From the NCBI GenBank assembly GCA_021397835.1, contig JAJFZO010000896.1, positions 2,520,501 to 2,584,500 of the forward strand: 64,000 bases of DNA, written 5' to 3'. Made by a program: the position numbers and the translations under genes. Numbering within the stretch: position 1 is the first letter of the stretch; every line of letters begins with the position of its first letter. Below, in pieces: positions 46,901-57,854 of the stretch. Origin of the DNA: Moringa oleifera. Lineage: Eukaryota > Streptophyta > Magnoliopsida > Brassicales > Moringaceae. The notes beneath the pieces were generated by a model that was given only the letters and a program-made list of their open reading frames with translations, searched no databases and was not told the DNA's origin.

Positions 46901-47059
46901 TTTCAAACATGTATGAAACTAAGATCATGACACGATTCTCAACCAATGTTATGAAATACAAAGGAGGAGATCACGATATAAATAGTTACAACTGAAATCT
47001 TCACGGTTTTAAGCTACATTACAGTTTTAAACGGTATACCTGTCACCTTCTTTACCCAT
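43996..47059 (-). pseudogene. MURA (MuDR-type) transposase with one in-frame stop
   Basis: Exons 47059-47040 (MGKEGDR, phase 2), 46681-44507 and 44428-43996 join to 876 codons, broken only by TAA at 44857-44859 (codon 615). The order is a PB1-like N-terminus (RIIITWNGEW, then ILRDLKYVQLLDLV); an acidic linker; a MuDR DNA-binding region (FFPNKKELKRFLGMHALTEN with FEIACREKNCAWK); an RNase H-like DDE core with Asp462 in VIAIDAAHLKG and Asp524 in IISDRHASI; the stop; then Glu623 in MTTNIAESLN; a SWIM finger (CTCREFQADLLPCAHALAA); and two CCHC knuckles (CSRCFQYGHNRLTC, CRNCGGVSHNAQTC). The frame is open on both sides of the stop, so loss is recent, or the base should be checked. The family cuts and moves MULE DNA in the nucleus. 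Confidence 0.88.
46720..46990 (-). repeat. Motif array in intron 1 of the MURA gene
   Basis: About ten copies of GTTACGATTT or GTCACGA (reverse complement AAATCGTAAC, TCGTGAC) spread through 46682-47039, sense to the transposase, between the 20-base first exon and exon 2. Confidence 0.85.
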
Positions 47060-47329
47060 TCGAGCACGGTCTGATTATGAAGAAGAATATATTGTCAAAA
47101 ACACGAGCTTCTTTCTCTGCGCATGATAACTAGCCTTCGATTTTTTCTTGGGATCTTGATTTGATAGATCTTGGATACAAAGATTGGAAGAAATAAAACT
47201 CAAAGGAAGGGCGAAGAAAGACAGAGCTCGAAGAGAGAGAGTGGCCGAAAGAGGGAAAGATTTTTCCGCCAAAAAAGAAATGTGTTCAGACAAATCTCAT
47301 AAATTTTCGAGTTCATTTAATTTTTAAGG

Positions 47330-47458
47330 GTATCATTGTCTTTTGCAAGGGTATTTTTGACTTTCCAAGACATTTAAGTGCTAAAAAAACCAAACTTAAT
47401 AAAACATGTTTTTTTCCCAAATGACCGGTATCTAACTGCCAATTTTGGCAATTTCGTC
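47330..47458 (-). repeat. Right terminal repeat of the MULE (degenerate)
   Basis: Reverse complement begins GACGAAATTGCCAAAATTGG and contains TTTTTAGCACTTAAATGTC and AAAAATACCCTTG, paralleling the left end. Confidence 0.45.
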
Positions 47459-48110
47459 AAAATATTTTACTTTCTTCTTTCCATTTGTGCTTTTCTCTTC
47501 CATAACAAATATCATTATTGGGTCAACAACATAAATGTGCATAAGATTATAGTATACTTAGAGTACCTAAAATATTTTAAAGAGTTAACAAACTCACTCC
47601 AAATGTGGGATTGAATGAGGCTCTTGCATTTAACAAGGGGATCTTGAAGGCATTCTTGGTCTTTTAAAAACAAGATGATATGTTTATTGGTGACAGTTAT
47701 TTTGAAGTTCTTTTATTTTAGTGTAAGAGACTGTAATATGTACTTCATCATCCTCTCACCAATGTCAAATGCACTTTTAAAGTAATAAAATAGAAAAAAA
47801 AAACATATTAATATTGCATGTTATGTATTAAAATTTGATCCTATAGTTGTTTTTCAATTCCTCATGCATTTTGATGCGAATTTATGATGTTTTTTCCAAC
47901 TTGCTACCATTATTGTTAACCTCATATGTGTCTTCTCACCCATAAGTTAGATTTTTGATAGCTTTGGGCGCATAGGTGGTACTTTGTTTTTCACCCTTCC
48001 TTACTTCTTTTGTTAAGCTCGAGTCTTGTTATAGATAATATCACACATGATATAAAAATATGAGATTAAAAAAAAAAGGCATGAAGATAACAACTGTTAA
48101 ACAATAATAC
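47459..48110. other. AT-rich spacer right of the MULE
   Basis: No gene or transposon terminus recognised. Confidence 0.4.
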
Positions 48111-48325
48111 ATATATATTACATGAAGATCATGATTTATTTTATTTTATAAAAATTTTGATAGCATATGCCTATTGTTCTTTAAGTATACAACTTACGTA
48201 GATATAAATTGATATTTTTTAATATTAAAACGCATACATATATTAATAAGTATGTACTTAAAGAACAACAAAGATACTATATGAACTTATTATAAAATAA
48301 AAAAAATTATGATCTACATACTATG
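48111..48325. mobile_element. Foldback/MITE-like element
   Basis: The left arm ATGAAGATCATGATTTATTT ... TTGTTCTTTAAGTATA pairs with the right arm TATGTACTTAAAGAACAA ... AAATTATGATCTACAT. Arms are ~80-90 bp and imperfect, around a ~35-bp centre near 48217. Confidence 0.78.
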
Positions 48326-48639
48326 TATTGCATATAAAACTCATATTCATAAACTGTTCAATCTAAACATATTTAAAATTCGTTAGCAATTTATTTCAAT
48401 GTATAGGTCAAATACGTGAATTATAATAAAAAAATCACTGGTGATTTTCAAATGGTATCTAAAGGATTAATGCACTAAGATTAAATTAACCTTATTATCA
48501 ATTTGTATCTTCACATAAAATTAAAAATATTAAAAGAAACATGACTAATTAAAAAAAAATGAAATATACATATTAGGAAAACTAAAAGAAGCCATACAAG
48601 TATATTGAAGTCTATCTATATGATTAATTTTATTATTTG

Positions 48640-49740
48640 AGTGTTAAATATTTTTTAACATTCTAATATGTTACATAATATTTAGAAATCTAAGATAAAC
48701 AATACAAAAATTATTAAAATTTTAATTTTATTAATGGAATATTACAAAAATAACATAAATAAATAATTTGTAATTCATTTATTAATTCAATAATTAAAAT
48801 TTATTAAAAAATTATATTATGTTTGTTAAAACTTCAAAATATAAGATATAACAATTATAAATAAATAATATAAAATAATAAAAATTTAATTTTATTAATT
48901 GAGTATTATAAAACAAACAACATATATCTAATTTCATTAATTGAGTACTAAAACATTATAAAATTCTATTTTTTTTGTTCTGACTTAAAAATTTAAGATA
49001 CAAAAATTATAAACGCATAACATAAAAATAATAAAATTCTAATTTTATTAATTAAATATTATAAAATAAACAATATATATCTGATCAGGTACTAAAATAG
49101 TATTAAATATTAATTTTAATCATTAAGACTTAAAAATTTAAGATAATAATTATAAATAAATAACACAAAAATAAAATTTCAATTCTATTAATTAAATATT
49201 ATAAAAAAAACAACATATATCTAATTTTATTAATTGAGTACTAAAATATTATAAAATTCTAATTTTATGTACTGAGACTTAAAAATTTAATATACAACAA
49301 TTATAAATAAATTATATAAAAAATAAGAAAATTATAATTTTATTAATTAAAGATCATAAAACAAACAACATATATTTAATTTAATTAATTGGATATTAAA
49401 ATATTATAAAGTTCTAATTTTAATTAGTAAGACTTAAGAATTTAAGATATAACAATTACATATAAATAATGTAAAAATAATAAAATTTAATTTTATTAAT
49501 TGAGTATTATAAAACAAACAACATATATCTAATTTTATTAATTAGATATAAAATATTATAAAATTATAATTTTAATCACTAAAATTTAAAAATTGAAGAT
49601 ATAATAATTATAAATAGATACTATAAAAATAATAAAATTCTAGTTTTATTAATTGAGTAATATAAAACAAGTAACATATGTCTACTTTATTAATTGGATA
49701 TTAAATAAATAATATAAAAAATTTAAACCAAAATTCAGAT
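48640..49740. repeat. ~155-bp AT-rich satellite
   Basis: The phrase ACAACATATATCTAATTTTA recurs at about 48912, 49071, 49213, 49368, 49520 and 49675, with 143-160 bp spacing. Each is followed by TTAATTGAGTACTAAAATAT and ACTTAAAAATTTAAGATA-like blocks. More degenerate copies lie to the left. Confidence 0.85.
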
Positions 49741-49840
49741 TGACCATTGAAATGCACAGGAACCAAATCAAAGGCCCATTTTCATTTCTTTTTGTCAATT
49801 TCAAAACTCTACAAGGAAATTTCTCACGTGGGTAATTAAT

Positions 49841-49884
<44 letters not shown>
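49841..49884. repeat. (TA)n microsatellite
   Basis: About 21 uninterrupted TA repeats. Confidence 0.95.
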
Positions 49885-49888
<4 letters not shown>

Positions 49889-50439
49889 TTATAGTATAAA
49901 CAGAATAAGACTAAAAAGATTGAGATTAAGAGGTCTAGACAACCAAGGAAGTAAGAGCATATCCATATGCTTATCTCTTTTATATATTTCAGCCAAATAG
50001 GAGTAAAAACATATTAATAAGTTGTTTGCAATTACTTTAATCATTTTATAGTTCTAGAATCATATGCAAATGTGAGTTCATCTCCTAATCATTTTTTAAA
50101 TCAACATTTACCAATTACTTTGTAAAACAAACATCTTTCTTAATTTAAGAATATAGACATAATAAAGAAAAATAAAATTGAAAGCTTCAGATCTACTTGA
50201 CTAGATTTACTTGCATAGTATATTTGGGTGGCGGGTTGAACAAACTAACACCAGATTAATGGAGGGTGAGAAAAAGAAACAATGTACAACAAATGAAAAC
50301 ACCGCAAATCTCACAAGGGGAAAGAGAAAGAGAGAGAAAGGGAGGGAGAGATGGCATAATTGTGGGCTCAAAGGTGGGATCAAACCATGGTTTCGAAACA
50401 CACATAATAAACGAATGCTTATAAAGTAACAATTTCTCA
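49885..50439. other. Spacer, no gene recognised
   Basis: Includes a purine-rich stretch at 50255-50355 (AAAGAGAAAGAGAGAAAGGG). The open frames on both strands here are low-complexity. Confidence 0.4.
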
Positions 50440-50787
50440 TCAATTCTTCAGGGGATCGACAAGAAAATCAACATTCAAGAAATGTTTAAAATGATTGACA
50501 GTCATTATCCGACCATCAAGAAAGCATTGACATTTCCTGACGATTATAAGAAAATCATCAAGAAAAGTTTTTAACAGTTTCTCGTCAGGTTCTTAGGAAT
50601 CAATGAGAAATTCTTCTATGTATTACAATTTTCTTGTCGGTCTTGTGTTGACCTAATGAGAAAATGGATGATTTGATGATAATTTTTGTAGAAATAATAG
50701 TCTTTATTTTTTTATCATATTTTTAATGAAGAATTTTATAAAACCATAATCTATTTAGCAACATTAAAGATCTATTTTCTTGTAGTG
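50440..50787. mobile_element. Right end of a CACTA (En/Spm-type) transposon
   Basis: Ends in TCTATTTTCTTGTAGTG, the reverse complement of the canonical CACTACAAGAAAA terminus. The preceding ~330 bp carry subterminal copies of GACAAGAAAAT in both directions: TCGACAAGAAAATC, CATCAAGAAAAG, TTTCTCGTCAGG, TTTTCTTGTCGGTC. The terminus abuts TTTGGCCTTAAAAACTCAAT, which is internal family B sequence, so the element inserted into that repeat. No left terminus was found in the window. Confidence 0.82.
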
Positions 50788-53700
50788 TTTGGCCTTAAAA
50801 ACTCAATTATATCCATACAAACAACCAATTCACGATTCTTTACATCATGCAATGTTGCTTTCTTATTCCTAGAACAGTTAAGGCCACTAAAACTTGATAA
50901 GGGCATGTCCATACATAAAATCAACAATAGCCTAAGAAGACAAATAAAAAGATATAAGCCAATTAAAGAAGAAACATCATTCATAGAATTAAAAAAAATA
51001 ATTAGCAAGGATATATTGTGGCTCATGTAATACACTTTTAGAAGATAAAGACTTTTAAATATATGCTACATGTTTGATTTATACTCTTTTGTTACCAACG
51101 CCTTTTTTTAATGTAATTATTAAATAGAATTTTTAATAATTAAATTCATGTTAGTTAAAAACAAAATTAAAAAAATAAAGATTTGATGGATAAACAATAA
51201 AGAAAAGGAGATATTAAACTACCTTAATCCCTCAATAAGCTCCCAAGTTTTTCACTTGGACTATAGCCCTTGCTAACACACCTAAATAGTTTTAAAACAC
51301 TAAGTTGGATCACATAATCATTGACTATTGATTTTCTTTTAACATATATCCTCTCACTGTTCATTGATATTAAATAAATCATGCAACTTAAAATTATTAC
51401 CTTACTTTGCCAGCTTTTCAAAATGTACATGCTTTCTAAAACAAATTGTAGCTATAAGTAATAATTTACTATAATAAAGAATAAGCAATTCAAAGCAAGA
51501 AACACTATGTAACAAATGAAGCTAGCATAAATGTGGACATATGTTATAAAAGTAAATGAGGACTAATTTTAGAATGCAAGTCAGCATATGTACCTTAAAA
51601 TATAACAAAAGTTTCTTAATTAAGATACCCAAAGCAAATAGCTAATAACCCTTCCACTTCAAATTCTTTAGAAGGAACTTTAAAGTCTTCATCATTATGC
51701 AATGTTGTTAATCATTATTGTTATCTTTGTCTTCACTTACCATTTCAATGTCTAGATTCTAGTTGTTTATTTGAATGAATTAATCAAAATTTCTAGCATA
51801 ACTTCATCCATTCTTTCAATAAAGATAAAAAAAAAGAACTTTTACTGTCTCATTTGTTACCTGACCATCACTTAGAAGACATAATGAAGTACTAATGATA
51901 CTTAAAATGATGATAAAAATCTTTAGTGATCGAAACTTTATGACATAATTTGATATAATGGAACCATCATTAAACACTAGTGATATGTGTAATGAATGAT
52001 CAAAACTTTAATGATTTGAACTTTATCATCAAATTTGCATAATAGGATGACCTTACAACATACCAATTACAAGCTCATGATCTTCACTTATACGAAGATA
52101 GGTTATAGCTCTTTGTTGATGACCTATTACATTTTGAACAATCAGATTCTTATTAGTAACTGAAATCAATAAGCAAACTTTCAAGATCGTTAAAAAGTTA
52201 AGGTGGTAGCAAGACAAAAAATAGTGTATTAAAGCTTACCTATTTTTAGGTCTAATATACTTCAAAGCTTTATCTGAACTATTGTATGATATTTTCTTTA
52301 CTCCTTGTTTTCATCATTTGTCACCTGATAATTACTAAGACATTTCACCTTTATGTTTGTGTAATAAAAGGATTGAGCTAAAAAGAAACAAACTAAGGGA
52401 AGATTTGATATTGCATCATAAATATTAACAGCTTTTTCTAATTGGTAAGGTTTATTTTTGTCATATGCTACAACAATTTCATACATTCATAACAAAAGAG
52501 TTAGATCCAAATAAACACACTCAATTTGCACAATCATGTGCTTCAAACTCAATTGGAATGAAGCCCATAAAGAGAACTTCACCAATTGGTAATGGATATT
52601 GAGCAATTTTTATTAAAAAATTAAAAAAATGATTAAATATTGTCGTATGTGATATTATAACACACATAATATATCTACCTCTAAGGTTGAGCAGCCTGTG
52701 AGAAAACTTGCATTTTAAATTTTACTGCACCATAAAACCTTATAACCATCGTTTCCAATCTTGTTTGGTAATTCAAGGAAACAAGAAAGCCTATGGTATA
52801 CCCTTTTAATAACCCGCTAGGGAACTTCAAAATGTTCACAATATTTTTCATTAGATATAATTTGGCCTTGGATACTCAATTTTGTCTATGTAGATCATAA
52901 ATTGACAGTTCTTATATTATGCAATGTTGTTTTCTTATTCTGAAAACAATTAAAGCTATTAAAAATTAATAAGAGCATGTCCACATAGAAATCAACAATA
53001 GCTCAAGAAATAAATAAAAAGATGTAAGCAAATTAAAGAAGAAGCGTCATTCATAAAAGTAAAAATAAATAATTAGCAATGATATTTTTTCAATTGATGT
53101 AACACACTTTTAGAAGATAAAGCCTTACTAAGAGGTGCCATATGTTTGATTTATACCATTTTGTACCAACAATTCCATTTTTTATTTTTTATTTTTGTGT
53201 TGTTACTAAGGAGAATTGAAACAATTAAATTCATGTCAATTAAAAGGAAAAACAAAAATAAAAACTTGAAGGACAAAAAAAAGAAAAAAAAAAGAAAAAA
53301 AGAGAAGAGATATTAAACTATTTCAATTTGCATAATCATGTGCCTCAAACTCAATTCGAATAAAACCCTTAGAGAACTTCATCAGTGTGTAATGAATATT
53401 CAAGTAATTTTTATTAAAAAATTAAAAAGAAAACATGATTAAATAGTGTTGCATGTTATATGATAATGTAAATAATATAGTTACCTTTGAAGACTGAACA
53501 CCCCATAAGAAAATCTACATTCTAAATTGTAATACACCATAAGACTTTGTAGCTATCATTTCTAATCTTGCTTGTTAGCTCAGGGAAACAAGGTGACCTA
53601 TGGCATAATGCCCTAATAACCCACTAGCAAACTTCGAAATACCATAATATTTTTTATTATGACATACTTTAACCTTAGGTACTCAATTATGTCCATGTAA

Positions 53701-53910
53701 ACCACTAGTTGATGATGCTTTACATCATGTAATGTTGCTTTCGTAATTTACAAATAGTTAAAGCAACACATATAAAATCAGCAATAGCCTAAGAAAACAA
53801 ACAAAAGGATGTAAGCTAATTAAAGAAGAAACATCATCCATGGAAGTAAAAAATAAATAATTAGCAAGGAGATATACTAGCTTATGCAGTTACTAAGAAA
53901 GATTGTCAAC
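50788..53910 (-). repeat. Family B repeat, tandem remnant
   Basis: Parts of at least three units: 50788-51060 with an open minus frame MNDVSSLIGLYLFICLLRLL at 50984 downward; 51200-52340 matching 6760-7930 and then the array core; and 52480-53100 and 53320-53910, each with the KFASGLL/LNYQ-like segment. This locus keeps TTATTAGGGCATTATGCC where array units read TTTTGAGGGCATTATGCC, so it preserves an open reading where the array has TGA. Confidence 0.72.
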
Positions 53911-53989
53911 ATTTAGATTCATGTAACAATTCTTTCACTTTAGCCAATTATTTCCCCATTTGTTCATCTCTATCTTCGTGCTCCTTTTA

Positions 53990-54830
53990 CATTTGTCTCA
54001 CCATAAAAAAAGAGTCATTGAATTTGCGAATACATTTCATTGCAATTTCTTGGGCTAGTTAGAGCCCCGTAATCATCACCTTATACTCTACCTTGTTTTT
54101 GGAGGCTTCAAAAATATTCTTTTTGGAAAGCTAAATTTCAGCCCCTTAAAATTCTTGAATAATTGCTTTTGTGCCTTTTTCATCCTTTCTTGAGACTTCG
54201 TCAACCTGTAAGGCCCAATTGAAGTGCTTGGTGGTTGGTTCCCTAATACTTTAGTTGTCTTTCTTACTTTTGGTGTTGACACCGTAACATTCAATGATGA
54301 AGTTTGTAAGGATCGAGGCCTTAAACTTTTATTCATGGACAAAATTCAAGGTCAAATCCTTCTAATGTAACACCTCACTTCAGCATTTTCCTTAAAGTAT
54401 CTAGTTTTTGCAGCATCTAGTATAAGGGTTGGTTGGTGAAGATCACTATGGCCTCAACTTTGGGCTGCTGTGACTAAGGTGAAAGTTGATTTTTTTATCT
54501 TTGAATATCTCACCGCCACTTCATGTAAAATGTTGTTGACATAATAGATTAATTGGAGGGGAATCCCCTACCTGTCTTGTAAGTACAATTGTTTGCTTTT
54601 TTAAAGGTCGTCAGATAAACATAAAGCTTTTCCTTGTTAACCAGCTTGACCAAAAAGGGTAAGGACACTAAGTTTTTTTTTTTTTGAGCCCATCGAAAGC
54701 TTCCTCACATTAAGCAAGCCACCTAAACTCTAGAGATGAGTCTACCTAAGGCTATTTGGAATGGAACCCACGTTTCAAGCCCAGATGTCGCTTAGTTGTT
54801 GGAATCTAAAAAGGGAGACAACTTCTTTAA
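53990..54830 (-). pseudogene. Ty3/Gypsy reverse transcriptase-RNase H relic
   Basis: Minus-strand frames with stops and shifts read EEAFDGLKKK, then VYYVNNILHEVAVRYSKIKK-like and TLVTAAQS ... LHQPTLILDA. This matches the gypsy connection/RNase H pattern (..AFEELKRYL.., ..YYVSKALLDAETRYPEIEK.., ..LTNQPLRQIL..). The frame at 54342-54088 (MSMNKSLRPRSLQTSSLNVT) follows as the RNase H entry (..FRPRPAIKAQ.. position). It is too broken to function. Confidence 0.62.
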
Positions 54831-55384
54831 TTATTCTAGAATGATCTTGAGTTATTGCATGGAAGGCTAAAGGTTGTATTAGAAACATAATAGGGGTAGA
54901 TATTTTAGGAGGATAAAGATGCAAATACCTTGCAACAACTACGATAGATACAACCCTTGCAATTGAAATGAGACATCGAAGAGTTAAGAATCAATAAGAA
55001 GTTCTTTCATAAAAAGAGTTTTCTTTTTCTTACTGATTCTTAAGACATTTTGGTATTAAGGCATCGATTTTTCAGTTCCTATGTGAGTATTTAAGATTAG
55101 GAAGATCGAAATTTCTTTGAGTTTCATACTCTCAAATAATGGATAATGTGCTTTGTCAGTGTTGATACTCCCATTTTTAATCATTTTCTAGGAAAACAAC
55201 ACTGTAGACAAGCTAAGAGGATCCTGAAATGTTGAAGTACAAAATTTTGCACCCAATGAAATAGTCACACGCTCTCACGTGCCAATTGTCGAAAGATCAC
55301 GTGCTAGAATCTCTCTCCTGACACTCTATGCACTAGCTAAAGGTTGAAGATGATACATGTCAATGCGACATAAATGCACACCCA
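54831..55384. other. Retroelement-derived spacer
   Basis: No open gene or terminus identified. The base composition is like the surrounding Gypsy debris. Confidence 0.35.
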
Positions 55385-55775
55385 GCCATTTAGGTTGAAC
55401 CGTGTGTCAATTGTAGCCATGTTAGCATGCCATGCTTCTTATTCATATCAACGTCACATCGCTGATAACTTAGTCTCTCCCATTATGCCATGTGTCAATT
55501 AGTGCCATGTTAGCACAGCCAAGCCTTATCCACATCAATGCCATGTAACAACTCAGCCTCTCTAATCATGACATGTGTTAGTAATAGCCACGTTAATGCG
55601 CCAAGCTTCTTATCCTTGTTAGTGCCACATCATTAATAATTCAACCTCTTTGGTTGTGCTACATGTCAATCATTACCACGTTAGATTACTTAGGCTCCCT
55701 TAACCATGTTAATGCCATATAATCATAACATAGCTTATCTTGTTGTGACACATATTAGGTTAGCCACATCAACAA
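55385..55775. repeat. ~85-90-bp tandem repeat, four to five copies
   Basis: The phrase CATGTGTCAATTAGTGCCATGTTAGC recurs in diverged form at about 55402, 55490, 55572 and 55662, each followed by CAAGCTTCTTATCC..TCAATGCCACATC and CTCAGCCTCTC-like blocks. Confidence 0.85.
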
Positions 55776-55964
55776 TAGCAAAATTACATTTCTCTCGCAT
55801 ATTTTTACAAAATTATCATTTTTTTAAACTTTTAGAATCTTTATACTATGGCCCTTAATCTTTTTTGTAAATATCGAATTACCCTTAGAACTTTTAAAGT
55901 ACATTTTACCCCTAAAAAGTGCTTGTTATCTTGTATTTTTCCCTTCTAATACCCATAAAGTGCC

Positions 55965-56890
55965 TTTAAGAAGAGAAACAAAAGGAATGTTTATGAGATT
56001 GAGATAGAGGAACTGAGGTGGCAGATTTGGCAATTGTAAGATGTTGTTAATGCTCAACAAGCTTTATTAGGAAGAAAGGAAATCCAAGGTTTAATTTAGA
56101 CAATAGGGACAACTTAATAGGTAATAGACACTCCCAAAGACAACCATTTCAAATCAATGACATCAAAGTCAACATTTCAAATTTTGAAGGTAAGCTTCAA
56201 TACGATAAGTTTCTAGATTGGCTCAAACTATTAAAAGGGTGTTCAAGCTAACGGATATTTTGGATAAACAAAAGGTAAAGATTATAGCTGTCAAATTAAA
56301 GAAGTATGCCTCAATTTGTTGGGAAAATCTAGAGAAAAAGCGTGAGTATGATGAAAAAGCAAGATCTAAGCATGGGAAAAGATGCGATGAGAGCTCACAT
56401 GTAAGTTCTTACTAGATCATTATTATGAAGATAATTTCATTCAATTGCAAAATCTTCACCAAAATCTATGAAAAGGAATACTAAAGAATTTGAGAAGTAG
56501 ATGATAAGCATGACATTTAAGAAAAAGATTGACCCTTCAGATTGCCCAATCAGTCTAACTTCAATAATATTGGACTTTGGATGATGTCATTCGACTCTCC
56601 ATCTATATTAAGAAGTAACTTCCAAAAAAATCCTTATTCCTTCCTTTTTCCTCGAAAACCCCTAGTAATATTTGTAAAACTCCAAACCAACAACCCGATC
56701 CCTCAAGCAAAACTCCATCTATACCTATTAAAGAAACAGATCCTAAAACAGTCACTTAATCCAAACCAACCAAAAGTTTTAAATGCCACGAATTTGGTCA
56801 TATTGCATCTTATTGCCCAAATTATAAGGTAATTATTGACCCTAATTTTGCTCATAGAAATTTGGCTTCCTCAAAGATTCATTTACAATT
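55965..56890 (+). pseudogene. Ty3/Gypsy gag relic with zinc knuckle
   Basis: Plus-strand frames read VNISNFEGKLQYDKFLDWLK, KRVFKLTDILDKQKVKIIAV and KLKKYASICWENLEKKREYD. These match the gag pattern ..FDGKLDPDEFLDWLQ..VERVFEYKDV..KVKLVALKLRKYASLWWENL... A knuckle remnant, KSFKCHEFGHIASYCPN, sits at about 56770-56820 with the first Cys replaced by Ser. Several stops and frameshifts separate these parts. Confidence 0.75.
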
Positions 56891-57850
56891 AGAGGTCTAA
56901 GATTGGAGTTTTAAGGAATTTCTCATCAAAATTTCCAGTCATGACCGTCCTTAATTCTATGTAAAATCAAAGGTTTTTTTCATTAGGATTTATACTACAT
57001 ATGGTTACATCGAGATTTGACTTGTTAGGATTTGGTAATTTAGTTGATACATCATCGTTTACTTCACCAACTCTAAAGTGAAATCTCACATTAGGTATTT
57101 ATTCATCAATTTCACCTAAATTCGTTAGGAGTCTTTCATATTGGGACTTTTGGTCCAGCTAATTCATCAAGATTCTTTTTATTGGGTTCTTTTTATTATC
57201 GAGATTAGAGCTCTAATAGTTTATCAAGATCCTTCTATCATTGAGACTAACCTTAAATCGGGTGTTATATTCCTTCATTGAGTTTTTCTCATCTAAAATT
57301 GATTTAAGTTTGAAATATTAGTTACTCATCATTGGGTTTGTGATTGGGGAGTTAACATTTCCCAATTTTATATTACATTGACAGCCATTCATATTTGCAG
57401 GATTGCTCTAGTTATTCTAAAGTATTGGTGAAGAGATTTGAGAAGAGGAATTTCATTATTTCAAAATTTATGCATTCAAAAGGGGAAGAAAAGAAAAAGA
57501 AAAAAATTATAAGTCAAACTTCACAGTCCAACTTAAATTTCAACCACACTGGGTTTGAATGTAGCCTTGGTATTAATGGCTTCCAACACTAGTGCTGATG
57601 AACCTTTTTCAGCTGGTCTATCTATTATCTTTTCTAGATTGCCTAAAGAGACATATAGATCTTTAGAATGAACTGAAAAAACTCCTATAGGAGGAGAAAC
57701 CTGCACCCATGAGAGGTCAAGGTTAGGATATCTGCCTTAAATCTCTTTAATTATGTGCTTTCTAATCGGTTAGTACAAGTAGAATGCTTACTCCCCCGAT
57801 CTTAGCTCTATAAGCCTCTGACATTCTGAATTCATTAATAGCTTGAGTTC
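56891..57850. other. Retroelement interior, not assignable
   Basis: An open frame at 57395-57592 (MQDCSSYSKVLVKRFEKRNF) follows a TTTGCAG border, but I do not recognise it. The protease region of the plus-strand Gypsy copy might be expected here but is not identifiable. Confidence 0.3.
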
Positions 57851-57854
57851 GGGT

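Larger units (their letters stand above)
38193..47458. mobile_element. Mutator-like element (MULE) with DUF1985-Ulp1 gene and MURA transposase
   Basis: About 9.3 kb, with a Ulp1-protease gene on plus and a MURA transposase gene on minus, convergent. This is the content known for Kaonashi-type MULEs of dicots. Ends were placed where GAGGAAAATTCTATTTT on the left faces GACGAAATTGCCAAAATT on the right (reverse complement), with a shared TTTTTA(A/G)CACTT block about 70-80 bp inside each end. The inverted repeats are only weakly similar, as in non-TIR MULEs. Flanking AAAAATTTTA and AAAATATTTTA could be a decayed 9-11 bp target duplication. The borders are best estimates. The insertion separates the TNL segment from the AT-rich repeats to the right. 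Confidence 0.82.

Noticed and set aside
50211..50443. Overlapping frames on both strands in a purine-rich stretch
   Set aside because: Low-complexity GAGA sequence gives open frames on both strands. No family recognised.
57395..57592. 65-codon plus frame after a TTTGCAG border
   Set aside because: No recognised family and no partner exon. It sits inside broken Gypsy sequence.
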